A DNA stretch of 64,000 nt from Caenorhabditis remanei (Eukaryota; Nematoda; Chromadorea; Rhabditida; Rhabditidae), in NCBI RefSeq assembly GCF_010183535.1, contig NC_071333.1:1240001-1304000 (forward strand), in the 5' to 3' direction. Positions within the stretch are counted from its first letter, which is position 1, and each line of letters opens with the position of its first letter. Both the position numbers and the translations under genes were made by a program. The notes beneath the pieces are model-generated. The model was not told where the DNA came from. It made no database searches and saw nothing but the letters and a program-made list of their open reading frames with translations. Below are positions 22,467 to 34,193 of the stretch, one piece after another.

Positions 22467-23904
22467 ATTTAATGTTGTTTTTTTTCAATTCAATTACACC
22501 TAGTGCATTATGTTAGCCACTTTTTTTCACTGCAAAACAGTAGTCTAGTTACAAATAATTATTTGTTACAATCTAACATAGTTTTTTAATCAAATTGATG
22601 TTAGTTCTAAAACGTGTAATGGAATAACTTGACGTTGTATAAAATAGAATTTCGTGTGCATTTTCGCTATCATCTGGTCTTTCCTTATTTTTGTATATTA
22701 TGAAAATTTTACTGTGATAAGCTTACATGTAAATACACGTGTTGTGCTAGAACTTTCATGGAAGAACATCATTGAAATTAGGGAAATGTTTTAATGAAAT
22801 CTAGTTGCCTCAGTCAACAAAGTTTGAGAGAAGTTCTGAAGAAGATAAAGAAGACCGAGCAGACTACTCGTGGGAGAAAAAATAAACGAGCACATCTCAG
22901 AAAAAAAAGAAAGAAATCGGGGGTTCAAGTTTTACCTTAAAAAATAATTTTTATCCGAGTCTACAAAACAATCCATTTCGAACATCAAGAAAAACGAAAC
23001 AATACACTCAAAGAAATTAACGTATTATGGCTAGATCTAACACTCCTTACGTTCGCTTTTCATCTTTGTTCGGGGTTAGAAGGTTGTTCTTTGAAACGTG
23101 TCGAAGTTTCAACGTGTCAGATGTTTGTCTGGTTTCATGACCTCTATGATGACAGGTCTGGGACACTTGTGGTGATTTCTTGTATTTTTTCAGAACAACT
23201 GTCTGGTGCAGAAGGCTCCCTCATTTTTTGCAAAACAATGGAACACATTTGTATATTTGTAAATGCGTGATTCTGATTACTTGCTTTCCTTCGTTCAAAA
23301 AAGTATTTTTTACTTTTAAATTATTTTAACGGTGTGATTTTCTTGAGCAAAAGAGAATCCACAGAGAAGAAGCAAAAAGATTTATGGTCTTCACTTTTCA
23401 TCGGAGTCTCGTATGCTGTTGCAGCGGGAAAAGAGAAGATTAGACGCCAATAAGAAACAAAACCGACATAAAAAAACAGAAAGGTCTAATTTTTGAGAAC
23501 CCACAGGGGTTTTGAGTAATCAAACTAAAATGATGTATGAACTTAAGATTTGAATAATAATGGTTATATTTTTCATGAGTGATCCAAACGAATATCTGAT
23601 GTTGTTGCATCAAATAGAAGAAGAACTTCAGAACAGTGAAAAACTACATCAATAAAATAACAAAGCACGTTGAGTGTAAATTGGTAAGAACAAAACCTTA
23701 AATTGTTGTTTTTGCCATCTGACAAGAATTCGAACGTTTAAAGTTTAGAAAACTATTGAAAATTGAAAACGGTCATAAACTTTTTTGTAGTGCACATGTA
23801 TTCTCTTTCACAAAAACTGGTCTAGGCGAAAATGCAAATCCAAAAAAAGAACGTGCTAATTTGTGATCTTGGTAATCTTGTAGTTTTTCTCCACTTTATC
23901 CTCT

Positions 23905-24085
23905 CGACCTACAACCGAGATCACACATTTCTCGTGGTGTATCAAAGAGAACAACTGCCAGGCGTTTTTTTTTGAATAAAGATAACGGGAACCGGAACAA
24001 ATGTTTTGAAACAAAGTGAGAAGAGATAGAAATGGGCGGGAAAGGAACAATTGTGCCAACCACTCGGAATACCATTGGATTTGTA
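23905..24085 (+). repeat. Upstream block duplicated with the K2P genes, copy 2
   Basis: Matches 19755-19945, with ATTTCTCGTGGTGTATCAAA, TGTTTTGAAACAAA and AAATGGGCGGGAAAGGAACA. It is more degenerate: a TGA interrupts the frame that is open in copy 1. Confidence 0.65.
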
Positions 24086-24447
24086 TCATTCAATCGTATT
24101 AGCTGAAAGTTGAGCAGAGTAGTATTCAAACTGTTATTGCATTCTGTCACGGAGGTGAGTAAAACTTTTGCTTTAAGGAAAAAGCACTGGAAAAATTTGC
24201 TAGACACTGTTTAGCATTTTAGGTGCAGTAATAACCAGGATAATATTTTGTTTTGCTGTTTTCAGTTAACAATGTTTCATTTTGAGAGTGAGAAATAGAT
24301 TTTCATTGTTCTACATATATAACTCTATTTTTGTAGTTGACAACGTTTTTGTACGGGATCCCTATGAAAATAGTTTTAAAGCCGGATAAGTCAAAAATCT
24401 TACTATTTTACTCTAATTTTTTTTGAATTGAGCTTAAAATAAATCCA

Positions 24448-24452
<5 letters not shown>

Positions 24453-24488
<36 letters not shown>
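24453..24488. repeat. AT dinucleotide microsatellite
   Basis: An uninterrupted run of AT repeats, about 18 units, upstream of the second K2P gene. Confidence 0.9.
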
Positions 24489-24490
<2 letters not shown>

Positions 24491-24594
24491 CTTACCAAAT
24501 AGTACCTGTACATAAAAGTAGCTGACTCAAATTTTGAATGTCAAACCATGTTTCTGAAGCCACAGAGATCAAGTTACAGTAACTCTCCTTTCAG

Positions 24595-27278
24595 ATGACG
24601 TTCCTCCAAGCCATGATATGGTTTTTTGATCTAATACATCTGGAGTTCTATTGTCGTTTTCTGGTTCTACTGTTATTTACATTCGTCGGAGGAATCATTT
24701 TCATGTGCCTTGAACAAGAGAACGACTTAATGGAAAGTATACATTTGAGTGAAAAAGTACATCTGGTTATTAATGAAGTGAGTTTTCCATATAACTTTCT
24801 GCTGTTGAAAATAGGCTTACAGACAGGAAACACTTTGATTGGTATCTATGAGAACGCAACGTGGACGAATTCTTCATTTACAGTGGTAAGTTAAGCAAGA
24901 TACTTTATTTTTGGTGATCTGTTAAAAAGAAACCTTTAAGTTTAATCGGACCATAGAGCAATTGCACTCGCTTCTTGTAACCATGAATCTGACGGACTAC
25001 AATAACAAACCAACCAATCCTTGGATATTAACCGGATCCATGTTTTATTCCATGCAACTCTACACTACTATTGGTAATTTTTTCGGATCTCTAAATGTAT
25101 TTAGTATTGAATTCACTTTCAGGCTATGGTTCTCCAACACCGAAAACCAACAAAGGTCGAGGTTTTACAATCTTCTATTGCATCGTCGGGATCCCTTCAT
25201 TCCTCTGGTACATCAGGGTAAGCAATAAATTTTCTTTCAATCCCGTTAACCTCGGGACCAAGTTGATTTATGAGGTGCTTGAACACCTCAGCTTTTCAAT
25301 ATTACACTTAAAAAAAAAAGATATGAATGAAAAAAATGAAAAAATCTGATAGAGTAGGGATCAGTTAGATTCTATTTCAAAATGGGCTTAAATTATGGTA
25401 ACTCTGAGAATATAAAGGAATTTTAAAATACATAAGAGGCTATGCAATTTTTTCAAGTTTTTAAAACATCCACTTGTAATATGATTTTGTAAGACAAATT
25501 TTTATGTTTAAATTCAGTTCTATTTGGTAACATATCCAAAGTTTGAAAAATGGATCCGAGAAACCAGTCACTTGCAACTTACCGTAAATACTGTATTATA
25601 ACGGCATATAATACTGTATTATAACGGCATATAATATTATAATACAAAACACTCTAGAAGTTAAGCCCGCTGCTTCTAATCAGAAGCTAGAAAAAACACC
25701 GGAACAATCATATTCATGAATTCTGGGTAAAGGCGGGGTGCCGTTCTATTACAGGTGCCGTTATAATACAGTATTTACGGTATGTAATTACTTCCTTTTT
25801 TCAAGACACTCTTCTGACTCCGTAGAATACATGATCTTCCTTTTGTGACAACCAGAGATAATAAAAGTAGTGACTCTTATATTTTTTCAGAGTCTCCTGG
25901 AATTTTCCAAATTTCCAAGTCAAGAATAGAGCCAGAACTTGTAATCATGTTTCATTTACAGTCGGTCGGTAAATACTTGTCAAAAACAATGAAGAAGATG
26001 TACAAAAAGCTGAGAAACTCGCCTGTTGGAAAACTCCCTTTTCTCAAAACAATTATGGTAGGTCCATAAATCAAACAACATAAATTAATGTCGAATTTGT
26101 TGAGTCTGCGGTCGATAAGTTTGAGAACGGTGGAGTTAGTGAAGAAGAAGAAACAAAGAAACCCCTCCCAATCATTGTGGCTGTCATCATGATAGTATTT
26201 TGGATTGTTCTCAGTGCATATTTGTTCAGCGAATGGGAGGGCACCTGGGATTTCTGGTCCGCGATTTATTTTTGTTTCATTTCTAATGCGTGAGTTTGAA
26301 TCCCCTTTATCAACTATCGCAGTAACTATATTTGTCAACGACTGGGTACTTGGTGCCAAAATTCGAAAATCTTTTTTTTTTCGTAAAAGTCAAATTTTTG
26401 ACAATCATTCTGAATTAGAAGAAGTTTTGTACCAGCTTAACAAGTAGGCCAGTAACTGATATTTTCAGGACCGTTGGGCTGGGAGACATGTTGTTTACTA
26501 GTTCCCACATGATTCCAGTAAACTCTGTTTTTATCCTTGTCGGTCTTGCTCTCTTATCAATGACCTTCGATTTGGTAACCAATAAAGTTTCGACTTTGGT
26601 AAAAAGAACAGTGGCGGACTACAAACAACAAATTGCAGAAATAAAAGACCAAGTTTTGATGTCTCGTAAGTCTTTCATCATAGGTTCACAAAAAGAGCGC
26701 AGATGTTCCAGCCCAGCTAACATACTTTGCTGCAACCAATCAAAAGAATTATCAACCTGGATTTCAAGACATGTTGAAAAAATGGATGGCCCGCCAAGTC
26801 TTCGAGACGGTTGTCTTACCCGAAATACTGGAAAGTGATGACGAATCAGACTCCGATGATGAATCCGAATTCATGTCTCAGGAACAAGGTTGGTTTTAAA
26901 CAGTGTGGCTTGCTCAGACTGTAACAATTTTTAACATTTTGCAGAAGCTTTCCGCCGTCTTGTCGAGTCTATGCCTGAATACAGCTCTGGCGATTTCAAC
27001 AACTGTATCTTTCTGGAGTTCGTGAAACACCGAAAACTTCCAAGATTTTTCAAAAACACGATGACCAACCAAACTACTATTGCCTGTCAAACAGGCGAGC
27101 AAGACGACCGAGCCGACAACGACACTCTCTTCCCAGACGATGAGTATTTCAAATCGGATTCACACAATATATTTTCTCAAGTAGGCGAGAATAAAAATTG
27201 ACTATTTTTAATTTACTTGTTTTGCAGTATGATCACGAGTCTATTAACTCGTTGTTCGATGACATCCCACTGGATTGA
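24595..27278 (+). CDS. Two-pore-domain (TWK/K2P) potassium channel, 471 aa, tandem paralogue
   Basis: Ten exons: 24595-24777, 24823-24885, 24941-25073, 25123-25217, 25962-26057, 26105-26289, 26469-26665, 26712-26888, 26945-27180 and 27228-27278, 1416 nt in frame. Exons 1, 2, 4 and 7 have exactly the same length as in the upstream gene (183, 63, 95 and 197 nt) and all phases agree, so the two are tandem duplicates. TM1 is CRFLVLLLFTFVGGIIFM and pore 1 has TTIGYGSP. TM3 is IIVAVIMIVFWIVLSA, pore 2 has TVGLGD and TM4 is FILVGLALLSMTFDLV. The tail shares an LPRF...CQT motif (LPRY...CQT in the paralogue). Pore 2 has Leu in place of the paralogue's Phe at the filter, as in mammalian TWIK1. The ATG again follows CTTTCAG directly. 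Intron 4 is enlarged to 744 nt by a MITE. Confidence 0.92.
25581..25780. mobile_element. MITE, 200 bp, in intron 4 of the second K2P gene
   Basis: The inverted termini start CCGTAAATACTGTATTATAA and TA flanks both sides (25579-25580 and 25781-25782). The left terminus is partly repeated in tandem just inside. It belongs to the same terminal family as 16119-16577. Confidence 0.85.
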
Positions 27279-28489
27279 GACGGATGACTACCCTGGAAGC
27301 TGTGAGTTTGCTGTTTTTAGACAAACTAAAGTTCACACACCAAGTTTTTTTTCTGTTAAACAGTTAATACATAACCCTTAGGCTATTTTGAAATAAGTCA
27401 TAGACTAGTAGTAAGTACATTGTGAAAACTGAAATAAAACGACTTCACTAATCGTTTTTTAAAATTTCTTTCTGGAACTCCAGCACTATTTTTATAAGCT
27501 TTAGTAAGAAAATTTGGATAGATAGCACGGAATGGTTTCGCATTTTGATCAACTTCTGATTGTAGATTTTCAATACATTTTGCAAATGAAATATCTTATT
27601 TTGGGAATACCGGACTTGACAAAATCCAGAAAGAACATACCCAGCAAGACATACACTACCGCACTATCTATCTATCAAAAATTGTGTATTTTTTGTAAGA
27701 TTGTTTCCATTAATTGTTTTATGTTCTGTTTGCTTTTTGAAATACTCATTTCAATAAAAATGTCATTTGATATTGGAATATCAATCTCTTGTCTGCAGGT
27801 TCTTTCTAGCCATCTTTTCAAATTCATGTTTCATTTTGCGGATCAGTTCTCATCTTGACCTTCTGTGGTAAAATTTGTGGGAAAAATGTTTCCAATTTGC
27901 CGTCCGCTGTGTTCTAGTTTGTTACAAGAAGTTCCTTCAAACGAAAATAGATAATATCTCTCGTTTGGACAAGGGAAAAGAAGATAGACGTGCAGCTGTC
28001 GGGAGAAAAGGAGAGGGATAGGGATATGCTAAAAGAACATTCACAAGTTCCTTGATCATTTGAAAGATTGTGATTTTTGAGGAAATTCACGTGATTATTT
28101 TATGTTTAGAATAAATATGAGTTGTTGAACAAAATTAAATTCAAAAACTAATTTATTTAAAAGAGTAAATTGTGAAGTGCTCTTAGAAGAGAGAAAATCA
28201 AAGTAATAATTTATTCTTAGAGATCAACTACAGAGAGCTCCGATTCAAATCTAAATATTCAATTTTTCTTCAATTATTCATGACAAACATTATCATCAGG
28301 AAATAAAATGTAAATATTCCAAAATTCATGTGGCCTGAAACTGGTACTGCGGGGAAACAGTGGCGAGAAACGGGAACAAATTCAAAGCACATCAACAGAT
28401 GAGAAACTCTGTTAAAATGGGATTGAGCCATTTAATATGGAATAAAATCTTAAAATGAGTGAAACCAAGCGGAATAGACATTCGAGAAA
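27279..28489. other. No supported gene; inverted-repeat segments
   Basis: A 108-codon plus-strand frame at 27532-27858 has no splice or family support. From about 27930 onward the sequence matches, inverted, pieces near 35600-35725 (the GGACAAGGGAAAAGAAGATA and GGAGAGGGATAGGGATA segments). 28190-28300 matches 33680-33800 inverted. Confidence 0.5.
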
Positions 28490-29170
28490 AAACGGAAAAA
28501 TAGCTCTGTTTTGTGTTCTCTTTCACGGACAGAGCAGCTAGATCGGAAACAATTAGATTAATTTGTCAACAGTTTTGATTTGTTGATGACCGCTTTATTG
28601 ACAAATGGTGACAAAAACAAATTATTCCAAAATACTCTTAGTTTTAGTCCCCTCCCATATCAGATTTTAAAATAACTTATTTTCAAATATCGACGCTTGT
28701 CCTTTTTTTTGCACTACCAGAGAAAAAGTTTCCCATCTATCATGAATTATTCATGAACCCCTTCTCTCTTTTTCAATGAACTGAGAACATTCACCCCGTC
28801 TGATTGACGTGCCCAAAAAGAAAAAGTATCCGTTTTCTTCTCTTCCTTTGAATGTCTATTCAGTTTGACGAAAAAAAGAGAGATAATTCTCAAAAAAGGG
28901 AGTGAGTCAAGATGGATCGCTAAGTTTCACGGAGAACATTTTTCAAATGCACTTTTCTGCCAGTTATTTCGGAAAAAACAGAAAAGAGTAGTTTTAAGGG
29001 ATGAAAAGGAAAAAATAGAGATTTGAAATAGGATTTTCTGTTCTCTCCAATGAACATTTGCCATTTTGTGGAGAAACGGTTTTCTGCGAAAGAAATGGAT
29101 TTTTGGAGAAGGATAGAAATGGGAAAACGGATAGAACGTGTGTCTCTTTCATTTTTTGGTTAAATGTACA
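28490..29170 (+). repeat. Dispersed repeat A, copy 5 (module 2)
   Basis: It contains CGGAAACAATTAGATTAATT, TCATGAATTATTCATGAACC, TTGACGTGCCC, AATGTCTATTCAGTTTG, AAGATGGATCGCTAAG and GATAGAACGTGTGTCTCTTT. It matches the reverse complement of 32640-33250 closely. Confidence 0.7.
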
Positions 29171-29531
29171 TTCGGTTTGTTAAAAAAAGCATTTTTTGAA
29201 ACCTCTTTTGTATCGCCTGAGAGTGCGCAGGAACATAAAAGGGGGGAAACTAACAGAACGTGTTTTAGGAACAAAAATTCATATTTTGTATGTGACTTAC
29301 TTTCCACCATCAGTTTATTAAAAAAATGCAAATTGTGAAATAAACCTTTTGAAAAAGAATAAGAGATTACATATATGAGCAGCGAAAATAATTGATTTAA
29401 ATTAATATCGAAGAATTGGGCGGAGGAAAGGGAGAATGAATGAGGCGAGAAACCGAGAATAAACCGCCGAGCAATCTGAAACTAATACATTTGATTTGGA
29501 GCATTCAGGATCATAAAGATGGAAACTTACC

Positions 29532-29993
29532 TTACGTTTTTGTGAGTTGACTCCTATCTTCATTCAACTGCTTCAATTGCAGAGCAAGTTGCTCGTTTTC
29601 TTTTTTCAAAGAAATAACACGATCTGCAAAGTGCTCTGCTTCATGATGGAGTGTGCCAATTTTACTCTTGAAAAAATCTTCAATGCTCTCTGAGCTCTTC
29701 TTCTCAATCTCCACCTCTAGTTGCAGTACTTTTATTTTTTTCAACGCGATCTCCAATTCTTCTTTCCTTTCAGCAACTTCGGCTGTCTTGTCTTTCAGTT
29801 CCTCCTCATTTTCACTCATTTTTTCATCCAGGACCTTCATTTCTTTTTTCCCCTCTTCCAGAATCTCCTCCATTTGAGGAATGCTGATCTCGGCCTCCTC
29901 CAGTCGATCCGCGAGATATTTTATTGTATCCCGGTAGGCGTTTTTATTTTTTTTCAAGATGCACTTTACGACAGGATTCTCTTCATAAAACAT
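29532..29993 (-). CDS. Coiled-coil protein, 153 aa
   Basis: Single exon read from the ATG at 29993 (MFYEENPVVKC), chosen because a TTTCAG acceptor lies 5 nt upstream. An in-frame ATG further upstream would add 15 residues but lies beyond that acceptor. From about residue 25 to the end the protein is charged and leucine-spaced, typical of a long coiled coil, with a motif near residues 115-140 (HEAEHFADRVISLKKENEQL) shared with the 34194-34661 protein and the fragment at 35738-35905. A donor-like GTAAGT follows the stop by one base. There is no enzyme motif. A structural or scaffold role would be inference only. Confidence 0.6.
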   Translation of the reverse strand: MFYEENPVVKCILKKNKNAYRDTIKYLADRLEEAEISIPQMEEILEEGKKEMKVLDEKMSENEEELKDKTAEVAERKEELEIALKKIKVLQLEVEIEKKSSESIEDFFKSKIGTLHHEAEHFADRVISLKKENEQLALQLKQLNEDRSQLTKT

Positions 29994-30049
29994 TTTTCTG
30001 AAATCCGAGTTAGTTTTTCTGAAATTCGAGTTAAACAACTTTCAATTGC

Positions 30050-30559
30050 TAAACGAATCAAATAGAGAACAACGCGAAGAAAAATAAGAACAACGGAAAT
30101 ACAAGACTGGATGGAGTAAAGGACAAATGAAAGTTCTCCTCTATTTAAAATGTGTTAAGTTTTAGAAAAAACCCACAAGAATTAGATAAACCCACTTGAA
30201 TTGGAAAAAAAACCACTAGAATAGGAATCACCCACAAACACTGTTGCTATAAAAACCCCACAAGAAGTCAAAATTATGATTTCTTTTAAACTGATCCACA
30301 GTGCTCAATTATTCATGATAATAATTATCATTTAGAAATAGAATGTAAGTTTTCACAGGTGATTTCTCATGTCAAAACTACGAGAAAAAGTAGGAAAACA
30401 ATGGAGTTATGAGAGAACCTGACGGATGGATAATTAAGCTGAAATGAGATTTTGCCAGATGTAAGAGGAATGGTGTCCTTTAAAAAAGCTAACGCTTTAG
30501 CGATACATCTTGGAGAAAAAGGGTTTCAAAACACAATTTTTGACAAACCAAATGTACAT
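30050..30559. other. No supported gene
   Basis: Upstream flank of the coiled-coil gene. It holds a short tandem of AAACCCACNNGAATT-like units (30160-30260) and a segment near 30300-30350 resembling 28265-28320. Confidence 0.5.
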
Positions 30560-31260
30560 TTAACCAAAAAAAGACACACGTTCTATGTGTCTTGTTCGCA
30601 GTGCTACAAAAAAGATATTCACTGTCAAACATTCGTTGATACGCTTTCAAAACTTTTTTTGAATTAGAACCAGGAACGATAATGGTTCAATGTTTCCAGA
30701 ATATTCATATTCCTTTACAGTTCAGAAAATTGGAACAGCTACTTATTTTTCCCTTTTTTATGTTCCTCAACAAATCCATGTCCCTCAGAGACAACAGTTT
30801 CTCCGTAAAATGGGCAATGTTCATTGGAGAAAACAGAGGAGATGTCTTCTCCAATTTCTAATTTCTCAAAAACCTCAATTTGAGAAGGATGTTCTGAAAA
30901 CTGAGCGATCCATCTAGGCACACTCGCCTTTCTCTCTTTCTCTGGCAAACCGAATAAACATTCAATGGAAGTGAAAGAAACGGAGACGTTGCCCTTTTGG
31001 GCACGCCAAATAATATCTCCTCACTAAAGAGCTGAGAAGAAATTCATGAATATTTCATGGTGGAAAGTTGAGAGAATATTTCTCTGGATTCAGTGAAAAA
31101 AGTGACGTGACAGGGTTCGGAATGATACATAAGAAGGGTGCGTTCCTTTAAATTCGATTTGTTTGGGAACAAAGGATCACGCTGTTTGTTACATGTGTCT
31201 TCGCTATACCGAAAATTTCGGACTCCTTTGTTAAATACTATTTGGGATTTTTTTGACATG
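30560..31260 (-). repeat. Dispersed repeat A, copy 6 (inverted)
   Basis: The reverse complement carries the module landmarks: GAACGTGTGTC, the gap before AATGTCTATTCGG (30945-30965), and AAGGAACGCACCCTTCTTAT (31125-31145). It continues into the inverted-repeat arm at 31260-31720. Confidence 0.65.
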
Positions 31261-31720
31261 GGCCATTTTGTTAATTTCGAACACTAGGCGCCACAAAAAA
31301 CTAGACAGACATTCTGTTTGAGGTTAGTGTGAATATGTGTTGTTATATAAATACATAAGGTGAATATTCGATCTTGAAGTTAACCGTGGATGTAATTGGA
31401 ATGTAAATTTCCAAGATCTCAAAATTACTTGATAATGTCTCCGATTGATGGTAAAAATAGTTTAGCTTGAAGAGACCCACACAAGTTTTTTTCCGACACT
31501 CATCAAGAAACACAGACTTTGGACATGTAAAAACTTCGCCATTTTTTGTTCTTCGTACATACTAGGAGAAGAGAGAAAAAAGTGCAAAAGAACTGGAAAA
31601 AGAGGATGTTCTAAAGTTTTCGCTATCGCTGGTTCTTCCTTTGTGTTTAAAAAGGAATATTATGAATGATTGCAATATTATTGTGATTGGTCTCCTAGAA
31701 AGACACCTGTCATGGCAGTA
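31260..31720 (-). repeat. Right arm of the distant inverted repeat
   Basis: Reverse complement of about 7660-8400, including TTCGAACACTAGGCGCCACA and CACCTGTCATGGCAGTACC. Confidence 0.65.
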
Positions 31721-31759
31721 CCCATTACCAATCGCTCTTTTCCTATTTGTCGCACTCGC

Positions 31760-32330
31760 CATTCAAAAAATTGTCTCTCTTTTTTGCCAAATTGAATAGA
31801 CATTCAATAGAAGAGAAGGAAACAGATACTTTTTCTATTTGGGCACGTCAGCTAGATGAAGTGAATGTTCTCAGTTCATTGAAAAAGTGAAAAAGGGTTC
31901 ATGAATAATTTATGATGGATTGGGAAAGTTTTCTCTGGAGGTGCAACAAAAAGTCGATGTGGTCGGGGACTAAACCAAGAATTTTTTGGTCTCTTTTTTT
32001 TTGTCGCCATCTGTCAAGGCGTTCACCAACGAGCGCTGACAAGTTAATAATTTAATTGTTTCCGAATGAAGTGTATCCGTGAAACGGAACACATAGAAAA
32101 AGATAGTTTGATCTTTCTTGCTTCCGTTTCGGGCACGTCAAAAAATGGTCGTCTCCTTACTAATGGGGAGAGAAACAATTCATGAACATTTAATGGTGGT
32201 AGATTAAGAGAAATGATTTCTGAATTTATTGCAAATAGTGAAAGGGTTAGGCTTGATGCATGAAAAGAGTGCGTTCCTTTCAATCCGATTAGTTTGGGAA
32301 AAAAGTAAAAATTATTGTCTGTTCCAATAC
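31760..32330 (-). repeat. Dispersed repeat A, copy 7 (inverted)
   Basis: It contains the complements of both modules: GAATAGACATTCAATAG, GGGCACGTCAGCTAGATG, ATGAATAATTTATGATGGAT, and further on CGTTCCTTTCAATCCGATTA. Confidence 0.65.
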
Positions 32331-32639
32331 TTTCACTTGAATATTACTAAAAATTTTAGACTCCTTTTTTGAATACTTTCATGATCACCCCAAAATTGTT
32401 ATTTCCTCTAAATGTACCTTTAAAAAAAATTTATTTTTGTTTCAAGCTAGTATATTTTAAGGTGAAAATGAGGTTCTGCCAGATGATTCAAAAAAATACT
32501 GGATGTAATTTATGACGTTTTCTAGGCATAGTAATATTTTCTTCAAAAAACCAGCTAACTCTCAGGCGATACAAAAAAAGTTTCAAAATATGTTTTTTTA
32601 ACAAACCGAATGTAACCAAAAATTTTACCCAAAATTTAA

Positions 32640-33250
32640 CCAAAGCTAACTATAACTAAAGAGACACACGTTCTATCCGTTTTCCCCTTTCTATCCTTTT
32701 CCAAAAGTTCATTTCTCTCAGAGACAACAGTTTCTCCACGAAGTGGGCAATGTTCGTTGGCGAAAACAGAGCGGACATCTTTTCTAATTTTGAGTCTCTT
32801 TTTTCTTTTCTTTTTCGCTCATTGAACGAAAACCAAATTTGTAAAGGGTTCTTCGTGGAACTTAGCGATCCATCTTGTTACACTTGCCATTCGGAAAATG
32901 TTCTCTCCTGTTTGCCAAACTGAATAGACATTGAAAAGAAGAGAAAGGAACATAGACTTTTTTGGGCACGTCAAACGGGATGGGGTGAATGTTCTCAGTT
33001 CATTGAAAAAGAGACACGGGGTTCATGAATAGTTTATGATAGATTGGGAAATTTTCTCTCTGGAAGTGCAACAGAAATCTTGCTGTCGGGGACTAAAACT
33101 AAAAACTTTTTGGAATCATTTGTATATGTCACCATCTGTCACCTAGGCGGTCACCAACGAACACGAGCTGTTAACAAGTTAATCTAATTGTTTCCGAACT
33201 AACTGTTCTGTCCTTGAAACAGAACACTACATAGAGATTGACGAGCCGAG
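32640..33250 (-). repeat. Dispersed repeat A, copy 8 (inverted)
   Basis: Complement of module 2, with GAGACACACGTTCTATCC, TAGCGATCCATCTTG, CTGAATAGACATTG, GGGCACGTCAAACGGG and TTAATCTAATTGTTTCCG. It is the best inverted match to copy 5. Confidence 0.7.
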
Positions 33251-34193
33251 AGCTCGGGTTCCTCATAATTTAAAAAAATCGATTTTCTTTTCATCAAACT
33301 CTTTTGATTCTTATCTTACCATCAAATGTGTATCTTTTGACAAATAAAACATGTATTCTTTCTCCTTTTTAGTGATGTGACCAAAAATAGAAGTGTCCGT
33401 CATTTTCCCTGTTTTTCGAATGTTCATTCATCTTGTCACACTGGGAAAAAAAGTTTTCAGAAAGGCGATTCTGTCAAAATGTATTGGTAATGCTTTACCT
33501 GTTTTCAGAGTGAAGGAATGTATAATGGTTTCACTTTATAAAAATTTTTCCTATCCCATCTGGCTCTTTCCCATTCTACCTTGACTTCTCATCTATAGAT
33601 TTGTTTTGAATTTGTTCCCCTATCCTCTCCACTCATTTTTTTGCACTGACCCGTTAGAGTTAGATGAATTTTGAAAAATGTACACTTTATTTCCAAATGA
33701 TAATTTCTGTCATGAATAATTGGAAGCAATTGAATGTTTCGATTCAAAGCGGAGCTCTTTGTAGTTGACCTCTTAGAATAAAGTATTACTTGTTTTTTAG
33801 CTTGGCGTGACTGGAAGTAGAGAAAAGTTGTTCTTCTCTCTTTTTGAAAATCTGTTCTATTTGTTTATAGAAGGACATATTTTTGAATGGGGAATGCATC
33901 TAGACAAATTATTCAGTGTCCCGCGTTATCCAGACCAAAATCGTAGTGTTTTTCTTTTTTCTTCATATTGAAATCTCAGTCTCACCGTTTCTTATTTTCT
34001 ATGCATCTGGTCCAAACTCATTTCACCTACGGTTTTCATTTGTGGATCGATTTTACTTTTTCTAGTCTTTTGCATTGTTTTTCCTGACACCTCTAAACTA
34101 TTCATTTCATTTTTTTTAAACTTTTTCCTTTTTCTCTCAGGAATTCTTCGTTTATCCAGTCCTTTTTAGTAACATTCCAATAATTCCAGGATC
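33251..34193. other. No supported gene
   Basis: The region holds the inverted match to 28190-28300 (33680-33800). Otherwise nothing coding is visible. Confidence 0.5.

Larger units (their letters stand above)
22467..24594. other. Intergenic region between the K2P genes
   Basis: No gene seen. It holds the second copy of the duplicated upstream block (23905-24085), a MITE-like fragment (24320-24420) and an AT dinucleotide tract (24453-24488). Confidence 0.6.

Noticed and set aside
27532..27858. 108-codon hydrophobic plus-strand frame
   Set aside because: No start context, splice sites or recognisable family. AT-rich sequence gives such frames by chance.
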